DNA of 64,000 nt from Amoebidium appalachense (Eukaryota > Ichthyosporea): contig CAVNZM010000003.1 in assembly GCA_963693365.1 (NCBI GenBank), forward strand, positions 2,232,001 through 2,296,000. The letters are read 5' to 3'. The translations under genes were made by a program, and so were the position numbers. Shown here piece after piece: positions 50,248 through 61,565 of the stretch. Within the stretch, counting starts at the first letter, position 1, and each line of letters starts with the position of its first letter. The notes under the pieces were generated by a model that made no database searches, was not told the origin of the DNA, and saw only the letters and a program-made list of their open reading frames with translations.

Positions 50248-51916
50248 ACACACATACACACACACTACCACCACCACCACCCACCCATCTCTCTGATGTT
50301 TGCTTGTGCCCCCACAGTCGCTGCTCGAACACGCCCAAAATGGCTGTCTGTCGGACCCCCCCGGCCTGCCCCTCTACTACGAGACCACTGCCGACGCAGA
50401 TGGGCTCATGCGCTACCGCTGCATCCGGGGCACCAACGAGGTGGAGGGGGCAGTGCACAACCCCCTGGCCACCCACTTTGGGGCCACACGCATGTCGCTG
50501 CGCCTGCTGGACGCCACCATGTCCAATAGGCGCCACCGCCACAACCTGCGTGCACACTACCGCAACCGCCTGGGCCAGGCATCGGGGCCCCCCCACTACA
50601 GCCCCTGGATTGTTGACGACATGGAGGCACTGGCGCTGATGCTGTACGGCCATCACCTCGACCCCCAGTGGGTACCCGTAGGCTGCTACAAGCTACCGGA
50701 GGAGTACTTCAACTTTGCCCCGCTCTCCTGTGTGGCCAATGCCCCGGCGCAGGAGCCAGTTGCGGTGCCCGCACCCCCACCTCCGTCTGATAACATCGAG
50801 CCTGCAGCCAATGGCGTGATGGGCGGGCCAGAGGACTGTGAGGTCGAGGAGGGTGACGGTGCTGCCATGGGGGGGGGCAACCAGGTGGCGCGTGGTGCAC
50901 CACAGCCGGACCCTGCACTGAGGGGCGACTACAAGTTCCTGGCGCAGAAGCAACATGTGGCCATCCCCTTCCTTCCGGTGCTTACCCCTCAGGAGCGCAA
51001 GCTATTCAGCACGCTGCTCCTGGGCACCTACAAGGCACATGCAAAGCCCAACGGCCAGCTGTTCGAGGCTTTGGCCCAAGACTTCAACAAGGCTGCCTCT
51101 GTGGCTGGGGGAATCTACATGAAGGATGCGGCCTACATCAAGAAGCATTTCGACAAGTGGAAGACCTGGCAGACGGCACATGCACAGCGCTCCACACACG
51201 AGGGCCTGGCAGATCACCGCAAGCGTATGCGCGAGGAGAGGGCAGACGCTGTGCCAGCAACCATACGGCCTGCCCCCTTGCCACCCCTCCCTGTTCCAGA
51301 CGGTGTCGATGCAGGGGCGCAGCGTGAGCGGCCCTTGCCCATGCTAGTGGGCAAAAAGCATCGCAACATTGGCCCTGAGGGGCCCCTGCAGATGGATTTG
51401 CCGGTGCCCCCTCCTATGCAGCCACCCCAGAGAGCCCCCAAGACCTGCAAGACGTGTGGCCGCCAGGGCAAGGGCTGCCCCGGCTCCAATCGGGCCAAGA
51501 GCTGCCCACGTTGGGTTGCAGCCAATCAGGATGCCATGCCACCAGCACCCGCGCTTGACATGCAGCAGGGCCATGTGCCGCACATGCCCCCTGCACCCCA
51601 TCCAGGCCCGCACCACCCACATGGCTGGCCCCCACCGTGGGGCATCATGCCGCCTCAGCCCGGCCCTGCCTTCCCCATGCCTGGGCTACTGCCGCAGCAC
51701 GGTCCCCATCCTTACTTGGGCCATGTGGGCCAGCCCTCGGCTGGTGGGCAGTTCCCACCCCCTTCTCGTGCATCTGCTGTGCTGGGCCTGGCGTTGCCAC
51801 CTGCTGGAGAGACGCAGCTGCAATGGCACGATCGAAAGCAAAGTAATCGTGGCCGCAAGTCTGCAGGCAGCCAATCAGGATCTCAGAGTAGTCAGAGTAG
51901 CCAAACTAGTGTCTAA
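44051..51916 (+). pseudogene. DDE transposase with DEDDy exonuclease, copy 3, exon 1 frameshift
   Basis: Exons: 44051-45160, 46151-46339, 47328-48158, 48603-49243, 49709-49915 and 50318-51916. Exon 6 is fully open (533 codons including TAA) and shows the RGTNEVEG Glu motif, the Myb-like region, the Cys motif and the Pro/His/Met-rich tail ending SQTSV in one frame. Exon 1 has five extra bases after CTACAAG (a TGGTGGTGG slippage at about 44614), which breaks the frame inside the DUF6729-like region. One substitution relative to copies 1 and 2 (T at 47343) changes Ala to Val in exon 3. Copy 3 is thus intact where copies 1 and 2 are broken, and the reverse. Confidence 0.8.
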
Positions 51917-52358
51917 TATTGGAATGTACACCAATGTAACGGATCTCATATGTGTTGTAGTGCTTCAAGTTATACCTGTTCTTCGTACAGTCATGTTAGG
52001 GGGGGAGGGGGGGGGGGGGGGGGGGGGGGGGGCTAGCTTTCATTCCGAAGTTTACTGTAAAGAATTAAAATTTAGAATCTGAGTAATAGTACAGAGCCTT
52101 TGCACTTTTCTCTGTTTGTTAGGAATTCTTTGTGATCGAGAGTATGGTGTGTTAGACTATTGGTGTTAATGTGTCCTGGAAGGTGTATAATGTCTGCTGG
52201 CCGTAGTCAGTATCTATTTTTAGGTATATAGTATATTTTTAAATGTTGGCCGCTGGCCAATAAATAGCAAATAATAAACACACGATAAAGTCAACAGCGT
52301 GCCAAAAAACTAATCCCCAGCGAGCGCACCCAGTGATGTGTGTGTGTGTGTGTGTGTC

Positions 52359-52428
<70 letters not shown>

Positions 52429-53758
52429 CGCGCGCGTGCGTGCGTGTGTGTGTGTGTGTGTGTGCGTGCGTGCGTGCGTGTGTGCGTGTGTGCGTGTGTG
52501 CGTGTGTGCGTGTGTGTGTGTGAGTGTGTGTGTGTGTGTGTGTATGTGTGGTGTGGTGTGTGCGCGGCTTGTACATATGTACGTGTTCATGTGCACCTGT
52601 GTCGGACCTACGAAGTACATGAAAGTAAATTTTGACAGCATCGATCTGCCGGTGTGTATGTGTATGTGTGCCAGTGCAGCAGGTGTGCCTTGTAACTGAT
52701 AGCTTCGCATTTTACGTGTGTGTATATATAGTAGTACGCATAGACACTTGCTGATCATTCGGATCGACATTAATATTTAATCTGTCGGTCCTCGGTTTTT
52801 TGAGTGAATGATGATCAAGTGTAAGAGCATTCACTTGGCAAGTATTAATGTTGCAGAGGCTAGCTGCAGCTGCAAGCGTCGGATGCACACTGACAATTGT
52901 CTTTTCAGCGAGTCTAACCTGCAGGCAGCAGCTGCACACATATAGGGTTGTTATCTTGCGGCACATGCACGGTGATCATTTCAGAGTAATAGAGTTCAGA
53001 GCAATGAAAATAATGAAAATAACTAAACTTTGTGACTACTTTAAAGTTGCTGAGATCATACGTGGTGCAAGCTGCACTATGAACACATGTATAGTGCTAG
53101 TAATTAATACATTTTTGTTGCCTTCTGCAGGGTTATCGTAGCTACGTCACGGCCTGCACTCAGGGGGGGGGAGGGGGGGGGGAGAGGGGGGATGATTCGA
53201 AGGGGGTATAAATAAGAACATGCACCTAAAGGTCTTTCCCGTGGATCCTCCCCCCTCCCCCCCCCACCTCTCCCCTCCCCCGGGGCCCCATACTATGATA
53301 TCTAGGCCCAATATTATATGCCCCTTCCCCCCCCCCCCCCCCCTCCTCTCCGGATCCCCGGACCCCACTTCCCTACCCGGAGGCTCAAGAGCTCCCCCCT
53401 TCCCCTCTCCCCCCCCCCCTCCCCCCCCCCCCCAAGGCTTACGGGGGCCCTTCTTCATCGAGGGGGAGGGGGTGGGGGTGGGGGGGGGTGGGGGGAGGGG
53501 GTGGGGGGGGAGGGAAGTGGAAGGCGGGGGTGGATGCATGTCAGCCTAGGTGAATTCAATTGTTTAACTCCAGTGTGCAGGACTGGTCTGAAGGCTTAAG
53601 AAAACAACGAGGAAATGGGGTCCAGTGGAGGTGGTGGTGGTGTTCTGTGTGTGTGTGTACACGTGCACGTATGTGTGTGGTTTTTTTAAGGGGTGAGTGG
53701 TGGTGGTGGTGGTGGTGGTGGTCACCGTGGTGGTGGTGTGTGTGTCTGGTGTGTGTGT

Positions 53759-53811
<53 letters not shown>

Positions 53812-54689
53812 TAGAAAGAAAAACTGCTCGTGGGTCACTGTTTTTCGTCACTGTATTTGTAACGGGCCGCTCATATTTATATAACTACTTTAATTTAAGT
53901 ACACGTGTTCATTATCATATACGATGGCCAAATATAGAAATTTTGGCGTCGAAGTTCTTGGAGCTAAAAAAACGTTTAAAAGGGGGAAATAATAGCTTGG
54001 CCCCAAATTTACCTTGCCGTTTTTAGCGAATGTATTTTTTATTCATGAGTTCTAGTGATTCAGTGAGTGCACGTGCCTGCCTCAGGCTGATCATGACAAC
54101 TGCAACACACCATTCCTACATGGATATCAACCAAAAGAAAATAGTATATACTGTGGTGGTCTCCTAAACCTTGTGCGGCATGCGCATACATGATATTACA
54201 GTGACGCATGTGCATATTATTGTTCTGTACACCGGAGTGTGCCGGTGCACGTGGCTGTTTTGTGCACATGTTACAATAGCAGCACGATCTCCCTAAACTC
54301 CATGTTTACACATCCCTCACCCTGGCTCTGCCTTGTCGGTGCTCCAAAACACACATACAAATCCCCCTAGACTCAGTGCCTGCACATGGTCGCATTCACG
54401 TGCAGGTCACGTGACACATGCGATGCCATACTGCCGTCTACAGCAACAACCACGGCAGCATGTATACCGGCCCAGCACGAAATATACTTATCGGCAGCCC
54501 ACTGAACTCGCCCATTTTCTCTTTTTCATGTATGTCCCTCCTTTTTTGTAAAATCACCCTTTTTGGCCTCCCGGTAGTGGATTTTGCAGGATTTGACTTC
54601 TTTGAGGTCCAAAAACCTCAAATTTTCCCCGGCGGGGCCGGGGAGGGAGAATTCAAAAATTGCCCGCTCCTGATATGGTACCCGGGCCT
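51917..54689 (+). other. Non-coding 3' part of transposon copy 3
   Basis: Same layout as 29993-32759 with different tract lengths. Confidence 0.6.
52259..52264 (+). promoter_or_regulatory. Polyadenylation signal AATAAA, copy 3
   Basis: Same context as in copies 1 and 2. Confidence 0.6.
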
Positions 54690-54695
54690 ATTTTT

Positions 54696-54760
54696 GGAAT
54701 TAATCTAATTTTATTTGAACAATAGAACCAAGTCGCTCTGTTTTTTTGTGCTGAATAGTT
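54696..54760 (+). repeat. Middle fragment of the interrupted 2.1 kb repeat unit
   Basis: GGAATTAATCTAATTTTATTTGAA ... GTGCTGAATAG, shown here in parts, aligns with the segment that follows GTCGGTGTATTT in units A to E (for example GGAATTGGTATAAATG at about 14006 and GTGCTGAATAATG at about 14062). Confidence 0.75.
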
Positions 54761-55200
54761 GGGGCAAACCTGCAAATCTTGAGAGGCCTGTAAATCGTGA
54801 GAAACTTATGATCCCATACTTGGTTATTTTCTTTTTTTGTGCGTTTTTTCTCATTGGTTTTGTTTGAATATGGGCGGGGAAATGGGTGGGGCGGTTACTG
54901 GCACTCAGGCCTGCAACGGCAAAAAAAAACGGCGCTTCTCCGATACCCAGAACGTGAAATGTGAGCTCTCATGAGCTGCTGGCCAAAACCCTTCGGACAT
55001 GTTTTCTACATAATAAACGGGCACAAACCACTTTCTTTTTAACTAAATAAGTGTTTCTGAGTAGTTTTTGCCTTTGTTTGGGTGTAATTGTGTAGGGGTA
55101 GGTAGCTGGTGTGAGCACGTGATGCTCGGGGTAGCATTGGCCTTCATTACTGACCACAACACTAGCATAGTACAGCACTGTTGTAACTGCGTGTCAGAAA

Positions 55201-56847
55201 ATGGCAAAGGCTCCCAAAAAAAACAAGCATATGCCTAAGCTTCGCAAAAAAGGGCCCACTCGCAGTGCACCTAGTGTAATAAAGCAGGGTTACAAGTACG
55301 GGCCCAAGTATAATCCCATGTTCATGGAACAGGCAACTAGACAGCTAAAGAAGAGAAGCTCAGTCAAGCAACGGGTTGCCGAAGTAGCTGCAACCACTGG
55401 CATTTCCGTTGCAACCCTATACAGACACAAAAAAGACCCTGAGTATGGAAACAAGAAACCGGGCCCTAAGCCCATTCAAACACTGAGATGAGGAGATTGG
55501 CCTTGCTAGTGGGCTGGTGTTCCTGGCTGGGAGGGGGTTGGGGGTTTCTCGTGCTGAAGTTCTGCATGGGACATTGCTGAGCGTAACGGCAAAAAATTCA
55601 ATACAGCAGACGGGCTTCCGGGTGAGGGGTGGTTCAATTTGTTCGAACGCCGTGCCAAACAGCACGGTTATAATTACAACCTCAATTTCCGCAAACCAAA
55701 CGAACTTTCGAAAGCGCGCGTTTCCGCTCTCACGGAGGAGAAGATGAATTCGTGGTTTGATATGGTGGAGGAACTGGTGGAAGAAAAGCAGATAAACGTG
55801 GAGAAGAATCTGTTCAACGACGACGAGAAACAACTGCGCATAACCAACGTGCGTGCGGGTCAGAAACTTCTCACGGTCACAGACATGAAAAACATACAAA
55901 GTCGGCTATGGGTTTGTGGAGCAAGACTGGCACCTATCCATCATTCCTACTATTGTTGCGTCCGGTGACGCCCTCCCACCCACCATTGTAGTGCCCTCGA
56001 GTCTCAATGTCAGAGGAAATGGAAATGGCCGTTAAGTATATCCACCCAGACGCGTTGCTAGCCTACTCTGATGACGGTTGGAGCACCAGCACAATATACC
56101 TCGAGCACACCCGGCGACACCCGAATTGGAGGCAGAAGTCTTTGCCCTCAAAACAGCAAGACAGCGGTTCGGTACAGTGCACAACATTCGTCCCGAGCAG
56201 GCAGGCCCCCTCCCCACCCAACCCCCCGCACAAACAGCCGACCCCATCAGCACGCCCCAGCAAACACCACCACACGGTCGGGCACCACTCGCAGAACGCA
56301 ACCCAAACAGCAACGCCACGATAGTGCGAAAACGGAAAAAGCAACAGGGGTGCATGATCGGAACAAGCGAGCAGCACTTGGACGGCAGAAGGGAGAAGGA
56401 ACGTGTTGTGGCGGAGGAGAAGCAGAAGAAGGAGGAACGGGCAAAGGCAGCGGAGGGAAGAAAGAAGCAAAAGGCCTTAGTGGCACTGGTTATCGGTCCC
56501 TGCCAAGCAAACAAGCAGTCGGGGGAACCTTGTGGCCTCAAAGCCATGCCAAGCCACGAACACGGAGGGGTGCGACTGTGCAAGCGGCACCTAAAGACAC
56601 GGAACAAGGGGTTGGAGAACACAAGCGCCGCAGCGAAACCGAACAACACCACCAATGATGCGGAGCAGGATGTTAGCGAAAGCGAGTACGCACAGGAGGG
56701 CGAGGGGAACAGAGCGCAAAGGAGGAGTGGGAGGAGAGATACAGGGGGAGGAGCATGTGGGAAGATGTAGGGGAAGAAGGTGAAGGAAGTGGGAGTGACA
56801 CGGAGGATGATGTGATGCCCACGAGCGACTATGGGGCTGCCGTCTGA
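55201..56847 (+). pseudogene. Pogo/CENPB-like DDE_1 transposase remnant, multiply frameshifted
   Basis: The start at 55201 opens a basic N-terminus with a psq-type helix-turn-helix (about residues 52-80, SVKQRVAEVAATTGISVATL). The frame then stops at 55491. The homology resumes in another frame (GLGVSRAEVLHG, about 55510-55625) and again from about 55628 (WFNLFERRAKQHG, FRKPNELSKARV, then NDDE, the first catalytic Asp region of the pogo DDE_1 domain). A further shift near 55895 leads to HLSIIPTIVASGDALPPTIV. After SDDGWSTSTIYLEHTRR the middle of the catalytic domain, with the other acidic residues, is missing. A Lys/Glu-rich tail with a C-x7-C...H...C-x2-RH motif (56493-56590) follows. The acidic end GSDTEDD...YGAAV lies in yet another frame, to TGA at 56845. 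It cannot encode an active enzyme as shown. Confidence 0.8.
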
Positions 56848-57069
56848 TTGTTTAAAAATAAAGAGTTCCTTTTGACGCAGAACAGCTTCATATTCCGCAG
56901 TTGTGACGTTTGCGTAGTATATGTGTGCTGTATCCTCCCAGATGGTAAGCAGGACTTCCAAGTGAGGATAGTGCTTGATTTTCAGTAACTGCGCATCATC
57001 CTTGTACTCTATGTCAACCATGTCGCTTGTGTCAAGCCGGGGCACAAGAATAATGTCGGCAAATGCCAT
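56700..57069 (-). CDS. Unknown reverse-strand ORF of the pogo-like element
   Basis: ATG at 57069 (minus) opens a frame that begins MAFADIILVPRLD and has normal, non-repetitive composition for about 100-120 residues (hydrophobic and acidic, with HYPHLEVLLTIWED). It lies convergent to the transposase tail, about 380 bp inside the right inverted repeat. The frame stays open to 56032, but the distal part is antisense to the Lys-rich tail and is probably a shadow, so the true end is not known. I do not recognise the family. It could be a second element-encoded protein or a captured fragment. Confidence 0.4.
56857..56862 (+). promoter_or_regulatory. Polyadenylation signal AATAAA of pogo-like gene
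   Basis: AATAAA ten bases after the putative TGA at 56845-56847. Confidence 0.5.
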
Positions 57070-57450
57070 TTTACTTGTCCTTGTGTATGTTTGGCCTCGA
57101 AGCCTCGGAGTTTTAGTGACCGTAAAAAGAGCTAGGAGAAAGTGGGAGAATAGATAGTGTGGGCACTCGACGGGACCTCTTGTTTTGTTTTGCGGCGACA
57201 TGTGATAGATCGATCATCCGACAGTCAAGAGCCTATCATGATCTACAGGGTTCTCTAATTGATTTGAAGGTATGGTCGACAAATCAACTGCCTGAACTAA
57301 ACTGCTATCGCTTTGTTGTTTTAAGTACCAGTTCTTAGTAGAGGACTTAAAATTGTATTATAAAGGTTTTTTCCGCTTTTAAAAATAATCATCCCTTCAC
57401 AAGATATACGAGTTTCTGGGAAAAGTTCTCACGATTTGCAGGTTTACCCC

Positions 57451-58687
57451 TATTTCTCAAATGCATTTCAATATCGATGATATCCCTGGCGTAGTTTCAC
57501 TATGAGCCAAGCCGACTTGCCCATGTTTCTGCTATTTTGGGTTTCAATTTGTCCCACGTGGCCACAATTTCCAAGAAACTGTATCTCAACAACAGCAGGA
57601 CTACTACTCAAGCTTGCATTCGGATTTGGGTGACCACCCACACACGATGCCTGCTGCTTGCTGCAGCTCGGCACCTCTCTCATAGCCATGATTGTGAAAT
57701 AACCCACATGGATTTTTGCTGTGGTCATGAAACGGTCACCCATACCTCTCTGCTATATACGCAAAGTAAACGCGGCATAGTATGTCCCCGTCTGACTCAA
57801 CCCTGCCACCCCTAGTGAAATTACATGCAATGCATTTTCTCTGCCGCCACAGATCACAGTACATTTCTGTTTCTGATGGTCCACGCCTCTCTGCTCTATA
57901 AAAGGCGATGGGCCATTCACCCTAGAATGACCAAGTGTGTTTTATGAGAGGGAGGAGAGGGGGAGGGAGGAGCCTCGGGGGTGAACCTCGACTGACCGGT
58001 GTTTTTCTGGTTGTGTGTGTGTGTGTGTGCGGGGGCAGGGGGGGGGGGGGGAGGGGGGGGTGGGGAGGGAGACTACCCGGAGTCGGGCCGGGGCGGCGGC
58101 GAGAGAGAGAGGGGGGAGGGGGGAGGGGGGGGGGTGGGGGAGGGTAAAAGAAAGACAGGCTTCTTTTGGTAATTGTATGTATGTATTGCCTGAAACCTTG
58201 ACACACTGCCAAATGATGTTAATGATGGGGTGTGGGTCAAAGGGCAGGTGCAAATGAGAAGGTGGATGACAAGCTGCATAGCAAAAAAAAATCGGTGATT
58301 TCATCATGTGCAAGTGTACAGTACGTCCCCCCCCCCCCCCCCCCCCGCCTCTCTCTCCCTCCCCCCTCCACCCTCATCCCCTCTGTGCCGGCACACACAC
58401 ACACCCCACGCACACATTCACATAATTAGCCAACATAACGAACACATGCGGGCACAAATTAAAAGGAACACACATACACACTGACACCTTATCATTATTT
58501 AAATCAGCCAATAACCACACACATCTGCGTGCACAGATGTACACACAAGCACGCACACGCACAAGCAAATACGCACAAGCAAACACGCACACACACAAGC
58601 AAACACGCACACACATATGCACACACACCGTGACACACACACACCGTATGATAGACACACGTTGTCACACACGCACCTGACGCACGG

Positions 58688-58734
<47 letters not shown>

Positions 58735-58850
58735 CACACACACGTGCACACACTAATTCCATTACGTACATCAGTGCATATTCGCGCGGGTTAACAAACA
58801 TGCAGTAATATAGCTGGGGCATATTTTCTTTCATTGCTCTGTCCCACTAT
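57451..58850 (+). repeat. Right fragment of the interrupted 2.1 kb repeat unit
   Basis: Carries, in order, the CCTGGCGTAGTTTCAC segment, GATTTGGGTGACCACCC (about 57626), GCGATGGGCCATTC (about 57906), the GT/G tracts (58010-58145), GCAAAAAAAAATCGG, CAGTACGTCCC with a C tract (58317-58346) and the CA tract (58385-58745). This is the same order as units A and B. Confidence 0.75.
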
Positions 58851-58955
58851 CCTCTGTTGCCACACCTGTCTACATCAAGATAAACCTGTGATTCAAGAGT
58901 TTCCAAGTTTCTCAGCACACACTGGCGGTCTCAGCGCTAGGCCTGCCTGCGCAGC
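58851..58955. other. Short unique spacer
   Basis: Unique DNA between the repeat unit and the P-element-like terminus. Nothing recognised. Confidence 0.4.
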
Positions 58956-59449
58956 CACGGCCCTCTGAAAAAAAGACGGCCTGGCCGCAGATCGGGGTCA
59001 AAAGAGCAGATTGGTATTTCGATCCACTGGATTCGCCATGATTCGCTAGCAAACTATCTGCTCACAGTGCGAGTAGGCCTATGTATGTGCGCAGATGAAG
59101 GAAAACGGAAGGAAAAAAAAGCGACAAAAGTTTATGAAGTGCTTCCTATGTTCTGGGGCGTTCTTTGGTCTTAGAGTAATATTCTAAAGCCCTATAGCAC
59201 AAAGTTTTGGCATAGTGTACATAATGGTGTAGCTGAGTCTCAGTATAGTTATATCTATTGAGTAGTTCACGTTTACACAAACACGGCCGTGAGCAAAGAT
59301 CTACTACAAAACTAGAACTCATCTTTGCGTATATTCTCTCAAGGTGTTTCTATCCACTAGGTAACTAGGTAACATAATACTACCTGTATGTTAAGTATTA
59401 GAACGTCTATGTCCTGCAACACTAACCACCAACCAATAAACACTGTGTA

Positions 59450-59450
59450 G

Positions 59451-59482
<32 letters not shown>
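59450..59482. repeat. C run of about 33 bases
   Basis: A pure C run downstream of the P-element-like gene. Confidence 0.85.
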
Positions 59483-59484
<2 letters not shown>

Positions 59485-60129
59485 GCAAACCCTCACACCT
59501 CTACCTACTGGCAAAAAAAGAAAAGGGTGAAAAAACACTGACAAAGCCGCTAGAGCTCTGCTTCCTCCAAATACGCTTCTACCATCCAATCGTACTCCGC
59601 CTCTGCTGCCTCCAGTGCAGCCACCAGCTCGTCATCGTTTCACTCCATCTCCCACTCGACGGTAGGTGGTTCTGCCGTGGTTGTTTTGTTTTCACCTTTC
59701 TTTCCCTTCTTCCTCCCTTCGCCTCCGTTTTCCTCTGTTTTGCTCTCCTTTTTCTTCTTTGCTGGTTTTGTCGACGGCTTGCTCTGCTTGCTTCTCTGAT
59801 TTTATAGACGTGGCCCCAGATGGTGTTGTTGTAGAGTGGGAGAATGGTCTCGATGGTGATCGTTTTGCGTTTGCTGTTGAGCGCCGAACAGCTGTGTTAC
59901 ACTTGTGCCCGTCTGCACTGCCAGCTTTGCCAGCTTCTGCACCCGTATCCTTTTGACGGCCTGGAGAGTCTGTTCAAAGAGGTGAGTTTATTGTGTGATT
60001 TGTGTATATATAGATGGCACGTGGCTATAAAAGTTATGACACACTATGGTGCGGGCGCGCAAGCAGTGTATCATAGCATATCTTCGTGTGTACACAAGCA
60101 TGGTTTAAGTGTATCTGCATGGGGTTGTG

Positions 60130-60136
60130 TATGTAT

Positions 60137-60190
<54 letters not shown>

Positions 60191-60435
60191 GTGTATGTGT
60201 GTCTGTGTGTTTGTGTGTGTGTGTGCGTGTACGTGTGTGCATTTTTGTGGTTTGAGTTCAACAACCCCCCCCCCCCCCCCCCCCCTAATTTCATTTTTCG
60301 TTCAGTTTTCTTTGCACCCTTTCTTTCCACCACACTCCTTTTATCCTGATACCCCCCCCCCTCCCCCCCCTCCTCCTCCAACCCCTTCTGTCCCTGCCTC
60401 TCTCGCTATCCCCCCCCCCCCCCCCCCCCCCCCCC
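60130..60435. repeat. (GT)n and C tracts in last intron of P-like gene
   Basis: GT repeats at 60137-60240 and C runs at about 60266-60285, 60352-60370 and 60411-60435, within the intron between 59969 and 60683. Confidence 0.85.
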
Positions 60436-60914
60436 TCCCCCTTTTTTTTTTCTCCTGATTATTTTATTCCTCGGGACCACCATGTCATGACACCACTATC
60501 CCATTATTAAGGTGAATCACCAAATCATCCTATATCTGTTGTCTCTATTCTTTGTAATGCTGTATGAATCGTGTGTGTGTGATGTATCCCTTGTGTTTCA
60601 CTGTGGCAGGCAGTGGGTGGGTGGCTGAGTAGGGTAGGGGTGGGGGGGATGGGGGGGGGGGACCAGGAGGGGAGGTACCCACCTGTGCTGTCCCAACGTT
60701 GTAGTTCCCACCTCTGTACTGTCGGATTGTGCCAAAAGCACCCTCAAGGGGGTCGGTTTGAAACTTTCTGGTGAGCACAAAGTTGAGCTTCTCGCCGCTC
60801 ACGCCGCTGTCCAGGAGATAGCGGATGAAACTGGCCTGCAAATAAAAAGTCAGCAAAATCTGTGTGGCACCACATTTGACTACGCTTGGCATGTGAAAAA
60901 CCATATGGAAAAGC

Positions 60915-60952
60915 CCCCCCCCCCCCCTCCTCACCCACCCATCCTGACACAG

Positions 60953-60988
<36 letters not shown>

Positions 60989-61053
60989 AGACACGCACAC
61001 AAACACACTGATGCGCGCGCACACACACACACAGTGTCACACACAGACACACA

Positions 61054-61085
<32 letters not shown>

Positions 61086-61565
61086 TCACACACTTTATGC
61101 CGGTCGACTCCTCATGTGACCTCGTGTGTTGGGGGGGGGTGAGGGGGTGAGGGGGGTGTTTATCTATCCAGTCAAGGGGAGGGGGAAGAAGGGGGTGGGA
61201 GGGGGGGAGAGGGGTTGCTTATTTCTCAACGCAATAGAAATGAATAAGTCTCACGTGTTTGGAGGGGGGGGGGTATGGAGGGGGGTTCAAGATTGAAATT
61301 TTCGGTTTATTCTGTCGTTTCGTGTACGAAGGGGGATGTGGTGGTGCTATGGCGCGACCATGGTGGAGAGAGAAGAGGTGGGGGGGGGGGGGGGGGGGGG
61401 GAAGCTGTGTTGTTTAGTGCACGAGGGCTGGGAAGAGGGCACACCGGAGGGGATTTTGGAATTTCAGTGTGTTTTTCATCCTCCTTCCTGCCTTTTTTTT
61501 TTTTTTGGGGGGGGGGGGGGGGGGTGAGGGGGAGCGGCATGAGGACATTGGAGGGGATTTTGAGG
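60915..61565. repeat. CA and G tracts in large intron of P-like gene
   Basis: C run, (CA)n at 60956-61085, G tracts at 61131-61225 and 61380-61402, and a T run joined to a G run at about 61493-61523, all between the exons ending at 61582 and starting at 60835. Confidence 0.85.

Larger units (their letters stand above)
43732..54689 (+). mobile_element. 10.95 kb DDE/exonuclease DNA transposon, copy 3
   Basis: Third direct copy. Its right end reads CCCGGGCCT instead of CCCGGGCCC and is followed by ATTTTTGGAATTAATC, which is flanking repeat DNA. This marks the true right edge of the array. Confidence 0.8.
54761..57450 (+). mobile_element. Pogo-like (Tc1/mariner superfamily) transposon, decayed
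   Basis: The left end GGGGCAAACCTGCAAATC (54761) is inverted at the right end (57433-57450, GATTTGCAGGTTTACCCC), with one mismatch. The match continues inward as GTGAGAA(A)CTT, although the left end has an extra copy of CCTGTAAATC inside. TA is found next to both ends (GAATAGTT before and TATTTCTC after), compatible with the TA target of this superfamily. Length about 2.69 kb. It sits inside the interrupted 2.1 kb repeat unit. Confidence 0.8.

Noticed and set aside
21810-54689. Retrotransposon interpretation of the 10.95 kb direct repeats
   Set aside because: No reverse transcriptase, integrase, long terminal repeat or poly(A) end is present; the ends are inverted repeats and the protein is a DDE transposase.
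56032-57201. Full 389-codon minus-strand frame in the pogo-like element
   Set aside because: Only the part from 57069 down to about 56700 has natural composition; the rest is antisense to the Lys-rich transposase tail.
59550-59804. Reassigned stop codons (alternative genetic code)
   Set aside because: The lyase and the transposase end normally at TAA, and this gene is otherwise decayed, so nonsense mutations are the simpler reading.
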